From contig CAKTXU010000003.1 in the NCBI GenBank assembly GCA_934630995.1, positions 1-17,670 on the forward strand: a stretch of DNA of 17,670 nucleotides, in the 5' to 3' direction. The translations under genes were made by a program, and so were the position numbers. How positions within the stretch are numbered: the stretch's first letter is position 1; every line of letters starts with the position of its first letter. Below are positions 1 to 6,972 of this stretch, one piece after another. Below the pieces are notes generated by a model. The model was not told the DNA's origin. It made no database searches and worked only from the letters and a program-made list of their open reading frames with translations. This stretch comes from an uncultured Eubacteriales bacterium (GTDB lineage Bacteria; Bacillota; Clostridia; Oscillospirales; Acutalibacteraceae).

Positions 1-233
1 TCTTTCGGCAGAAGGCCGGATTTGATGTATTCCCGGCGGAATTCCGCAATAATCCCGGAATGCTTCTTGGAATCGAAGCCCTGCAAAGCCAGCACCGCCC
101 GCATAGCGGCAAACACCGCATAATAGGAGCGATTCGCCACCGTCTTGTAATCGCCCAGCTTCAGGATTTCTTCCGCAAAGGCCAGGCGTTCCTTGGCGAT
201 TTGCAGCCGCGTTTTGGACAGGTCGATTTGCAT
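1..233 (-). CDS. HEPN-domain protein, toxin-like partner (partial, runs off left edge)
   Basis: The first 77 residues are visible, starting MQIDLSKTRLQIAKERL at the ATG whose first base is 233; the C-terminus lies outside the window. The alpha-helical core contains NRSYYAVFAAMRAVLAL followed by FDSKKHSGIIAEF, which is the signature of small HEPN proteins paired with MNT nucleotidyltransferases. The gene starts one base after the stop of the MNT gene (TGA-t-ATG), so the two are translationally coupled. HEPN partners are usually RNases with an R-x4-6-H motif, acting in the cytoplasm on RNA. Here the Arg is present (RSYYAVF) but the place six residues on, where His is common in relatives, is Ala, so RNase activity is doubtful. 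The family assignment is strong; the toxin role is inferred from the pairing. Confidence 0.85.
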   Translation of the reverse strand, partial: MQIDLSKTRLQIAKERLAFAEEILKLGDYKTVANRSYYAVFAAMRAVLALQGFDSKKHSGIIAEFRREYIKSGLLPK

Positions 234-234
234 A

Positions 235-576
235 TCAGACGGCAAGGGGAACCCCCTCCTTCCGGACATTCTGATAGAATGGCACCGCATCGAGATACTT
301 TTCAAAGGTGTCGGTATCCTTGAGGGTTACGGTGACGACGACATCATACTCCAATCCCAAATCGCTGGTAGACTTCAGAAACGGCTTTTTGTACGCCGCC
401 AGCTTTTCCCGCGGCACGTCGGCCAGCACCAGGATGTCCACGTCCGATTCCGCATCGTAATCTCCCCGGGCATAGGAGCCGTAAAGATAGGCGCCGCGGA
501 GCCGGTCACCCAAAGCTGTCCTGGCCGTGGCAACAACCGTATCCAAAATTGCCTTGAGTTGGTTTTTGGTACACAT
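235..576 (-). CDS. MNT-type minimal nucleotidyltransferase, antitoxin-like
   Basis: A 113-aa protein with the polymerase-beta-like nucleotidyltransferase signature GSYARGDYDAESDVD, which fits the GSx10DxD active-site pattern of MNT antitoxins; the two Asp would bind metal. In characterised MNT-HEPN pairs the MNT protein AMPylates or otherwise neutralises the HEPN toxin. The start MCTKNQLKAIL was chosen because AAAGGGGGC lies about 9 nt upstream; a longer reading with 23 more residues (start 645) has no ribosome-binding site and would cover the promoter. The gene sits 65 nt after the VWA gene, has its own promoter in that gap, and is followed one base later by the HEPN gene. Family call is firm; which partner is toxic is inferred. 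Confidence 0.88.
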   Translation of the reverse strand: MCTKNQLKAILDTVVATARTALGDRLRGAYLYGSYARGDYDAESDVDILVLADVPREKLAAYKKPFLKSTSDLGLEYDVVVTVTLKDTDTFEKYLDAVPFYQNVRKEGVPLAV

Positions 577-601
577 GGCGCACAGCCCCCTTTCTAACGA
601 T

Positions 602-630
602 AGTATATACAATTTGGCAAAAAGAATCAA
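602..630 (-). promoter_or_regulatory. Promoter of the MNT-HEPN pair
   Basis: On the minus strand TTGATT (625-630) is separated by exactly 17 nt from TATACT (602-607), about 26 nt before the MNT start codon. It begins right after the VWA stop codon, so the pair can be expressed independently of the long operon. Confidence 0.7.
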
Positions 631-641
631 GGGAGCGTTCG

Positions 642-2192
642 TCAAGACACTTTGCGAGCCAGAAGCTGCACGGCGATGTCGTCCTCCGTCAGCTCCTTCG
701 TCCGGAATATCCGGTCGCAGAACGGTTCCAGTGTTTTCCCACAGGCATTGTCTTTGTCCAGCAGGATACCGGTCATGGCCGCCCGCTGCCGGCGCAGCGT
801 TTCCCGGAACTCTTTGGTAAATTCGTCCGTCAGTTCGGATTCCCCGTCGGTGATGATGGTGATGTCGGCGTTTTCAAAGCCGCTTTGCAGCAACCGCATC
901 GCTTCCTTCAGCGGTCTTTCAAAATTGGTGCCGCCGCTGAAGAAATGCTCCGCGGCCCGGAGAATATCCTCCGTTTGATAGTGCCCCGGTTCAAACAGAT
1001 CGATCTGTGTCGTAGTGGAAAAATGCACCAGGGCGAACTTCCGCCTGCCCCTGGCGGCCACGTCCAGCAGAGCCAGAGCGATGGCTTTCGCCCACCCTGC
1101 CATGAGACGGGTGGAGGAGCTTTCGTCGAGCAGGACAATCATGTCCCCCTCGCCTTTGGTAAGCGCCTCCCGTTTCCGGTACTGCATGAGCTTTTTCTGT
1201 TGGAACCGGCGCATAAACAGCACTTCCGTTTCCGGGGCACCCAGCAGCGCCAGCTTCGAGGAAAGACAGGCGTTGATATCGCTGCCGAACCCGATGTCGT
1301 ATTTCTCACCGCGGCCATAGGCAAAGCTGTTTTGGCGTTTGGCCGCCAGGATTTCCCGGTACCGACCGAGATCCGCAGCGATCTTCTGAAGCATTTCACT
1401 GTTTCGGACATAGTTCAGGAGTTCCCGATTGGCCGGTGTGTTCTTCATCTCTCCGCTGCCGTCACCCCAGGCTTGCAGAATCGTGCTGGTCTGATGTGCC
1501 GCTTCCAGCGCCGCATTGAGAGCGGAGCCGATATGCGCCACTACTGCCCGGATATAACGGACAGCGCCTTCCTGTACCTTTTGGCGTAGGTTGGTGATCT
1601 GGGAGGCTTTGTGGAAAATTCGGTTATACAGATAGAGAAGTTTGAGGGGCGGGCCGCCGGCCGTGAACGAAAGGAGCCGGTCGAGCTGCGCCGTCAGCGC
1701 CTGTTCCTGCTCCGTAAGCTTGTGGATGACCGGCAGGAATTGTAGCTGCGGGATCTCCAGGGTGATTTCTGCCATGGATTGCCGCAGGGAGCGGCAGAAG
1801 GCGGTCGCCGCGGTATACGCGGGATATTCCCTGCTTTCACAAAGGGATTTTAGCTCCGCATACCGGCCGTCCCGCAGCACGCTGTCCAGGAACGGCTTGT
1901 TGTACAGCCGTTCCCGCTGGAAAACCGCGTCCTCGTCCCGCCGCCGCAGGACAGGGGAATACAGCGCCGTGAACAAATCCGGGCAAAGCGTTTCAAAATG
2001 CGGACCGGTTTCCCCGGCCAGTTCTTCCGGCGCGTCTTCATCCTCGGCAGCAAAGCCCCGGTAAATCAAATCGGACAGGCGGGTGGATTCCAGCAGACGG
2101 CCGGTGACGGGTTCCCGCTGGTTCAGCCGGTGTTCCGTCAGCCAGTCCGCTGCCTTGTCCAAATGGGCGGGAGAACGAAAAAAATCTCTCAT
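642..2192 (-). CDS. VWA-domain (CoxE-like) protein, MoxR partner
   Basis: A 516-aa protein. The N-terminal ~340 residues are helical and Arg/Leu-rich without a recognised domain. From about residue 350 a von Willebrand A domain follows, with all parts of a metal-ion-dependent adhesion site: LDESSST (DxSxS), GGTNFERPL (the Thr) and ITDGESE (the Asp). There is no signal peptide or membrane segment, so it should be cytoplasmic. VWA proteins encoded beside MoxR AAA+ ATPases usually act with them in chaperone-like remodelling of a client; here the MoxR gene is two genes upstream, with SSB between. The start MRDFFRSPAHL is preceded by GGAGG 8 nt upstream; an in-frame Met five codons earlier and a longer reading to 2282 lack this spacing. 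The gene is 93 nt after ssb, with a strong stem-loop in the gap. Confidence 0.85.
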   Translation of the reverse strand: MRDFFRSPAHLDKAADWLTEHRLNQREPVTGRLLESTRLSDLIYRGFAAEDEDAPEELAGETGPHFETLCPDLFTALYSPVLRRRDEDAVFQRERLYNKPFLDSVLRDGRYAELKSLCESREYPAYTAATAFCRSLRQSMAEITLEIPQLQFLPVIHKLTEQEQALTAQLDRLLSFTAGGPPLKLLYLYNRIFHKASQITNLRQKVQEGAVRYIRAVVAHIGSALNAALEAAHQTSTILQAWGDGSGEMKNTPANRELLNYVRNSEMLQKIAADLGRYREILAAKRQNSFAYGRGEKYDIGFGSDINACLSSKLALLGAPETEVLFMRRFQQKKLMQYRKREALTKGEGDMIVLLDESSSTRLMAGWAKAIALALLDVAARGRRKFALVHFSTTTQIDLFEPGHYQTEDILRAAEHFFSGGTNFERPLKEAMRLLQSGFENADITIITDGESELTDEFTKEFRETLRRQRAAMTGILLDKDNACGKTLEPFCDRIFRTKELTEDDIAVQLLARKVS

Positions 2193-2237
2193 GAGGTATT
2201 CCTCCATACAGTCGGTCGATACCATGTTGATAAAGGG

Positions 2238-2276
2238 GCGGTCTTCCCGGACAGGGCGTACCTGTCCGGGAACCGC
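2238..2276 (-). promoter_or_regulatory. Intercistronic stem-loop between ssb and the VWA gene
   Basis: A perfect 12-bp stem (2244-2255 with 2261-2272, sequence TTCCCGGACAGG) closes a 5-nt loop and can extend by GCGG/CCGC across a 2-nt bulge. No U-run follows on the minus strand, so it is not a classical intrinsic terminator. It could stabilise the upstream ssb message or reduce read-through into the VWA gene. Confidence 0.6.
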
Positions 2277-2285
2277 GGTCATTCG

Positions 2286-2756
2286 TCAGCCAGGGAAAGG
2301 CGGGAACCCGTCAAAATCGCTGTCGTCGATGATCTCCTCAAATTCGTTAGCCCCGCCAACCGCAGGCGTCGAAAAATCCGGTTCAAAGCCCGGTGCGGAC
2401 GCTTCAGCAGGATCCGAGACGGTTTTCTGCTGCTCATTCTTGCTGTCGCCAAAAAACACGTTATCCGCGATGATTTCCACCACTGTGCGCTTGTTGCCTT
2501 CCTTGTCTGTGAATTTCCGGGTTTCCAGCCGCCCGTCCACCGTGACAAGGGAGCCTTTCACAAAGTATTTGGTGACAAATTCCGCCGTGGCTCGCCAGGC
2601 CACTACGTCAAAAAAATCGGTATCCCGTTCTCCGTTTCCGTTTTTGTAGTTGCGCTGATTGGCGATGGAGAAGCTGGTGACGGATATGTTGCTCTGGGTA
2701 GTACGCAGTTCAGGATCGCGGGTCATTCTTCCGGTCATGGTAATTCTGTTCAGCAT
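2286..2756 (-). CDS. ssb: Single-stranded DNA-binding protein (element-encoded)
   Basis: A 156-aa protein with an OB fold over residues 1-105: MLNRITMTGRMTRDPELR, SVTSFSIANQR, DFFDVVAWRATAEFV, KGSLVTVDGRLETRKF and RTVVEIIADNVFF are the classic bacterial SSB blocks. A short disordered Pro/Ala/Glu linker leads to an acidic tail ending DDSDFDGFPPFPG. In chromosomal SSBs the tail ends DDDIPF and recruits partner proteins; here PF is followed by two extra residues, so partner binding may be altered. It would coat single-stranded DNA during replication, repair or transfer of the element. GAGG lies about 10 nt before the start codon. The gene lies 41 nt after the MoxR reading and probably shares its transcript. 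The element location suggests a paralogue of the host ssb. Confidence 0.95.
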   Translation of the reverse strand: MLNRITMTGRMTRDPELRTTQSNISVTSFSIANQRNYKNGNGERDTDFFDVVAWRATAEFVTKYFVKGSLVTVDGRLETRKFTDKEGNKRTVVEIIADNVFFGDSKNEQQKTVSDPAEASAPGFEPDFSTPAVGGANEFEEIIDDSDFDGFPPFPG

Positions 2757-2797
2757 AGCTTTTTACCTCTTTCGTTCATATTTTGGATTTCTAAAAG

Positions 2798-3672
2798 TCA
2801 GGCGCTCATCTGCTTGTAGGCTTTCAGCTCCGGCAGCGGCAGATAGGTAAAGGCGGTCTTGGCGTGGGCTTCGCGGCTGATGCCCTCCAGCGTGGCGATC
2901 ATACCTTCTACAGCGGAATGGGCGGGATCAGCTTCAGCCAGACCGGACTTCATCTGCTCGGCCTCGTTGTAAACCGCCAGCAGGCCATTGCGCAGGGCGA
3001 TTAAGGCCAAGCCAAAATTGTCGGCGCTGTCAAATTCGTCCTGATACTGGTAGGCTCGTGCCAGCAGCTCGACCAGCTTGACTCCCAGCGGGTTTTCGGT
3101 CAGGCGGATGATCGTCTCCTGAACAATCTCCCGGTCTTCCGGCTTATCCCACAGGTAGTTGACGAGGGCTTTCATATCCTGCGGCCGGGCGGTATCCTGG
3201 CCAGCCAGCCAGGCTTCTGCCTGCACGACAAGGCTAAAGTTGAAGTATTTGCGATCCGTAACGGAGATTCCCTTACGGCGCAGTTCACACAGGATATTGT
3301 CGGCGAGTTCGTTGATGCTGCCTGGGATTTTCACCGACCTGACCTCTTTCTGCATTTGGTATAATTCATCCAACGATATTTCCTTTTCGGAGATCCGTTG
3401 CAAACCGTCCGGCACGAAATTTGCCGGATCCTGTTTCATGGCAAGGATCCTCATGCGGTTGGCCTTGTCCTCAACATACCGGGTGTTCACCTTGAAATCA
3501 AAGCGGTCGTACAGCGCCCGCAGCGATTTTTCCTCCGGGGTGTGGAAGTTGGGGATTTCGTTGGATGCGGCGAAAAAGCTGATGACGGGAATAGACACGG
3601 AAATGCCTTCGTTGGTATAGGTGTGCTCGTTCAGGGCTTTCAGCAGGCTGTTGAGCACTCCGTCGTTGGCCT
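2798..3672 (-). CDS. MoxR-type AAA+ ATPase, exon 2 (C-terminal part)
   Basis: The 3' exon of the split MoxR gene; it reads (K)ANDGVLNSLLKALNEHTY and continues for 290 residues to the stop at 2798-2800. Visible elements are the Sensor 1-like FFAASNEIPN and the downstream helical lid (FDFKVNTRYVE onwards), as in RavA/MoxR ATPases; the last ~120 residues are a helical C-terminal region typical of the longer members. Joined to exon 1 (6149-6650) with the intron removed, the total is 1377 nt, exactly 459 codons, or 458 aa plus stop. Without splicing this part has no good start of its own: the first in-frame ATG lies inside the intron with no ribosome-binding site. Function is inferred with the VWA gene downstream: ATP-driven remodelling of an unknown client. 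Confidence 0.88.
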
Positions 3673-3733
3673 GTAGGCTAAGCGTCCAGCGCCTTACCAT
3701 ATTACTATGGCAGGTTTCCGGGCGCTCGCCCCC

Positions 3734-3767
3734 GAACCGGACTTACACCTCTCGATGTATCCGGCTC
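3734..3767 (-). ncRNA. Group II intron domain V (catalytic hairpin)
   Basis: Minus-strand reading begins GAGCCGGATACATCGAGAGG and ends GTCCGGTTC. It has the standard 34-nt length, the AGC catalytic triad near the 5' side, a GAGA-type tetraloop and the closing CCGG pairing. Domain VI follows towards the 3' splice site at 3673. Confidence 0.9.
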
Positions 3768-3778
3768 TCCACTTACAA

Positions 3779-5590
3779 TCAGTCCATTTTGTTGCCGTGG
3801 ATTTTGCGATGGCATTCTTCACACACAGCAAGAGTTTTGCGCTTACGGGAAATCATAAACTGTTCCCACGGTTCTTTGCCCTTTAAGTTTTTGAGTTTGC
3901 GCACGTGATGCATTTGTATAGGTGTGTTTTCCTTTCCACAAAGTTCGCATTTTACAGCTTTGAGCCGTTCTATAAGACTGGCTCGTCCACTATACACGAT
4001 TGTTTGGGGAATCAAGTCGCAATCTTCAGCAATAATCTTTTTTCGCTTGAATCCCTCATTGTAAAACAAGGTGATATGCTCTCGTCCTCTGCTGTCCGTA
4101 TATCTTACTCCCAGACCCTTGTCAATTCTCATGCGTTTAATAATTGCGCTTTTAGAAGTTCGATATTTCGTTGCAAAGGTTTTGAGCATACTGTACTGCA
4201 TCACGTATTTGAGGTTGTTAATGATACCGCTATTAAGAGCAAGTGCGTAGTAATTGTAGAAGCCTCTGATTTCCGCATTGTAGCGTGATAGGATTTCCAA
4301 ATCGTCATTGTTTCTCAGATATGCTCTTGCCTGCGGTTTCCATACCTCTTTCCCATTGTGAACGACAATTTTCATCGCATCATATTCCAGCAGTTTATCT
4401 CTGATTTTTTCTGTCGGGATTTTGAGAACGATTTTGCCGTTGTTATAGCGGGTTGGGGCATGATTCCTTCCGGGCATGGGTAACTGCGAGTATCTGACTG
4501 AGATTTCATACCCAAGAAAATGTGCGGGGGAGGCTGCATGGGTAATTAAAGTCTTTTCATCCGAAAGGTTTAACCTCAGTTTATCTGATAGGAAGTTTTT
4601 GAGGTCTTGTTTGATTTTCCTGCAATCCTCTTTACTTCCAATGACACCGATCAGGAAGTCGTCAGCATAGCGTTCATAGCGAAGACGCTTGAAGTTTTCA
4701 TCCATATCTACTTTACTATGAATGGTACGTCGTTGCTGTTCGATTTCCTTTATATGGTTAAGGATTTCCTGTCGTTTTTCTGTTGTGTCAGCCCTTTTGA
4801 GGCGATATTCCCATTTTCTGAGCGTATGTTGTGTCTCTGTGTATTTAGGGTTATGAGCTCTGCGCACACCGATACTAAATTTCTCGGCATATTCCTTCAT
4901 GTACTTATCCAGCTTATCAAGATAGACATTTGCTAAGATGGGGCTGATGATCCCCCCTTGTGGCGTACCGCTGTAAGTCTTGTGGAACTGCCATTCTTCC
5001 ATATATCCTGCATTTAGGAACTTCCGGATCAATCTTAGAAAACGGGCATCATTAATACGCTCAGCCAGAATGTTTATAAGTACATCGTGGTTAATCATAT
5101 CAAAAAATGCTTCGATGTCTCCCTCGATAAACCATTTGCATCCAGTGTAGTATTTTTGTATGCAGGCAAGGGCTGTATGACAGCTTCGGTTTGGCCTAAA
5201 CCCGTGAGAAGTTTCTTCAAAATGGCCTTCGTATATGCTTTCCAATATCATCCGGATAACCTCTTGCAGAAGTTTGTCATCGAATGATGGAATGCCTAAA
5301 GGCCGCTTTTTCCCATTCTTTTTAGGAATGTATTTTCTGCGGGCCGGAGCCGGGTGATAACTTTCAGATTTCAAGCTGGCAATTAGATTATCGATACGCT
5401 TCAGGGACATTCCGTCAATAGTACGGTTATCCGCCCCTTTTGTCATGTTACCCTGCTTGGTATAGATTTTCTGATAGGCTACATAGTACATTTCAGGATT
5501 ATAGAGCAGTCGATAAATGCGCTCATACTGATAGGAAAGTTCTTTACTGTGCATGGATAGACTGTTCAGCACATTTACTGGATTTCTCAT
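3779..5590 (-). CDS. ltrA: Group II intron reverse transcriptase/maturase with HNH endonuclease
   Basis: A 603-aa intron-encoded protein. RT blocks in order: RKYIPKKNGKKRPLGIPSFD (about 90-110), GFRPNRSCHTAL, WFIEGDIEAFFDMINHDVL, GTPQGGIISPILANVYLD, and the catalytic RYERYADDFLIGV near residue 305. These are followed by the maturase (X) domain (FLGYEI through GFYNYYALA) and a C-terminal HNH nuclease: CELC at 548-551, HH at 561-562, CEEC at 590-593 with further His at 594 and 598. All RT and HNH signature residues are present, so the protein looks active for splicing and target-primed mobility. The start MRNPVNVLNSLS has GAGAAGG upstream at a slightly long spacing; the next Met is 12 residues in. 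It lies wholly in intron domain IV. Confidence 0.96.
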   Translation of the reverse strand: MRNPVNVLNSLSMHSKELSYQYERIYRLLYNPEMYYVAYQKIYTKQGNMTKGADNRTIDGMSLKRIDNLIASLKSESYHPAPARRKYIPKKNGKKRPLGIPSFDDKLLQEVIRMILESIYEGHFEETSHGFRPNRSCHTALACIQKYYTGCKWFIEGDIEAFFDMINHDVLINILAERINDARFLRLIRKFLNAGYMEEWQFHKTYSGTPQGGIISPILANVYLDKLDKYMKEYAEKFSIGVRRAHNPKYTETQHTLRKWEYRLKRADTTEKRQEILNHIKEIEQQRRTIHSKVDMDENFKRLRYERYADDFLIGVIGSKEDCRKIKQDLKNFLSDKLRLNLSDEKTLITHAASPAHFLGYEISVRYSQLPMPGRNHAPTRYNNGKIVLKIPTEKIRDKLLEYDAMKIVVHNGKEVWKPQARAYLRNNDDLEILSRYNAEIRGFYNYYALALNSGIINNLKYVMQYSMLKTFATKYRTSKSAIIKRMRIDKGLGVRYTDSRGREHITLFYNEGFKRKKIIAEDCDLIPQTIVYSGRASLIERLKAVKCELCGKENTPIQMHHVRKLKNLKGKEPWEQFMISRKRKTLAVCEECHRKIHGNKMD

Positions 5591-5848
5591 AGTGTCTCAC
5601 ACACCTTCTCAATATTTGACTGAGGTTGTAAGCTGCCTCCCTTCGCCATGTGGACGGCTTTCCCGTCCTCAGACTACTATGGAGGCTCCGTTGCCATACC
5701 GGATATTCAGTGCCTAAGCACATAGCCCTTACGGGCGTTCCGGGTTAGGCAATCCCCGTTTAGTAAGGCAATAACTTGGCATGGTGGATTGTCGGATGCG
5801 ATTTCCGTCCTTTTCCGCCGATGGCGGCGCACCGCAAAACAAACCTTG

Positions 5849-5877
5849 GGTACTCTTCTCTTCAAGTGAAAAGTACC
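5849..5877 (-). promoter_or_regulatory. Intron EBS1 stem-loop (exon recognition)
   Basis: A hairpin closed by GGTACT/AGTACC (5872-5877 with 5849-5854) exposes TGAAGA (5859-5864) in its loop. That hexamer is a perfect complement of the last six bases of the 5' exon, TCTTCA. This is the expected geometry of the domain I EBS1 loop. Confidence 0.8.
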
Positions 5878-6148
5878 TTTTGCGGTATAGCGGCTATAGT
5901 CACCTTCCGCTATAGACACGAGTGGGACTGCTTGGACTGTCGTTCAATCAATCAGGATTTCATCCTCATATCCACCGTTTCATCCAACCATTCAGTCGTG
6001 ACCGGGTGACTGGTCAACTTATGGTTTTTCCGACATGCTATGTTCCCCATATGAGTTTCCCCTCAAGGTAAGTCGGCTGATGATAGGCAAAGGCATCTTG
6101 CCTACTGCTTGCCAAAGCAGATTTATTGTCTCACCATTACGGGCGCAC

Positions 6149-6650
6149 TGAAGATTTCGTCGAGAAAACAGACGTGGCTTTCCGGTATCTTGTTTGCAGT
6201 CACCATTTCCGGCATGCCCTCGTGCTGTAACGCCAGCGCCGCTTTATAGCGGTTCATCCGGCCGTGCAGCTCGCCTATCTCGGCAAATCCACGGTCGTCC
6301 TGGGCGCTGCTCATCAGCTCGGCCAGCCGCTTGCGCAGCTGTGCATAGCGGGGATCGTTGTTGAGGACGGCGTGGGAAACATGGCCCGGGATGATGCTGG
6401 CTAAATCCAATCTCCCGAAAAGCTGCTCCTGATCCGTCCCCTTGCTCATGAGGATGTCAAATTGCTTGGCGCCCGTGATATGGGAGCGGAACAGGTCGAT
6501 GGCCTGGGATTTTGCCTGGCCGGGTTCGCCGAGTACAAACAGGTTCTTCCCGGTGAGCAGGGTCAGGGCGATGGTATGTACCAGCTCTTCACGTTCGGCC
6601 AGTTCACCGCACACCTCTTCAATCAGGGCGTTCATCTTGCCGTTGAGCAT
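6149..6650 (-). CDS. MoxR-type AAA+ ATPase, exon 1 (N-terminal part)
   Basis: The first 167 codons of the split MoxR gene plus one base. Walker A is GEPGQAKS at residues 41-48 and Walker B is CFLDEIF at 161-167, so the intron sits immediately after the Walker B acidic pair. Between them are the helical insert QLFGRLDLASIIPG and a Met/Arg-rich segment found in RavA-like MoxR proteins. MoxR ATPases are cytoplasmic hexamers that usually work with VWA-domain partners, one of which is encoded at 642-2192. The start MLNGKMNALI follows GAGGTG by 5 nt; the Met at codon 6 is an alternative. The gene begins 24 nt after the 94-aa gene upstream and belongs to the operon. Without splicing the product would stop 8 residues into the intron as a 175-aa protein with no Sensor 1, probably inactive. 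Confidence 0.9.
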
Positions 6651-6674
6651 AACTTCACCTCATAGAATTTGGAT

Positions 6675-6959
6675 TTAATATTCCTGTGGCAACATCACGG
6701 TGGTATAGCTTCTGTCGGCCTCTGTTATAATCCAGATTTTCTTTTGCAATTCTTTGCTGACATATGCGGCAAAGATCCTGTTCTCACCATTGGCTACAGC
6801 CGCATTGTTGGCTTCACAATCCCTTGCGGAGAGTTCGCCCCAGTCGCACGGCTGATACCGATTGAGCGAGGTCGCTACGAAGCGCTGGAATGCTGTGTCA
6901 TCTTCCATTGCTGCCGATATCCCATATGTCGCTGTCAGCCGTCCAAGTTCGAACTGCAT
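6675..6959 (-). CDS. Conserved 94-aa element protein, function unknown
   Basis: A small acidic protein starting MQFELGRLTATYGISAAM and containing SLNRYQPCDWGELSARDCEANNAAV, then GENRIFAAYV, KIWIITEADRSYTTVMLPQEY. I recognise the general pattern from small proteins in Clostridia mobile elements, where it is annotated as hypothetical or plasmid-related; no enzymatic motif is visible and there is no membrane segment. The start was fixed by TAAGGAGG about 9 nt upstream. That TAA is also the stop codon of the clamp-like gene, so translation of the two is likely coupled. A longer in-frame reading to 7046 would run back through the clamp gene and is rejected. Conservation in the operon hints at a role in the same replication or maintenance function, but none is shown. 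Confidence 0.8.
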   Translation of the reverse strand: MQFELGRLTATYGISAAMEDDTAFQRFVATSLNRYQPCDWGELSARDCEANNAAVANGENRIFAAYVSKELQKKIWIITEADRSYTTVMLPQEY

Positions 6960-6972
6960 ATAGTTGGCCTCC

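Larger units (their letters stand above)
3673..6148 (-). mobile_element. Group II intron (2476 bp) inserted in the MoxR gene
   Basis: The intron lies on the sense strand of its host gene. Its 5' end is GTGCGCCC (first base 6148), matching the conserved GUGYG start, and its 3' end is CCTAC (last base 3673), matching the AY rule. Removing it joins TTC-A to AG-GCC and restores DEIF-K-ANDG in MoxR. The last six exon bases, TCTTCA (IBS1, 6149-6154), are fully complementary to TGAAGA (EBS1) in the intron loop at 5859-5864. The base before EBS1 (U) pairs with the first base of exon 2 (A), a delta-delta' contact of IIA type. A 34-nt domain V lies at 3734-3767, and the RT gene occupies domain IV. Bases 5591-6148 hold RNA domains I-III and no other gene. 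The intron is visibly more AT-rich than the flanking exons, in keeping with horizontal arrival. Confidence 0.93.

Noticed and set aside
970..1010. QIDLF in the VWA protein as a second clamp-binding motif
   Set aside because: It matches the QL[S/D]LF pattern but lies within the VWA fold directly after the strand VHFSTTT, so it is probably structural and buried. It is not terminal or in a linker like the helicase motif.
1998..2819. Long plus-strand reading opposite ssb and the VWA start
   Set aside because: It is antisense to clearly recognisable ssb and VWA sequence and has no recognisable protein or ribosome-binding site. The same applies to 885-1589 and 10051-10776.
5707..6009. Short readings within the 5' part of the intron
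   Set aside because: This part folds as group II domains I-III, with EBS1 in a defined loop; open frames here are incidental.
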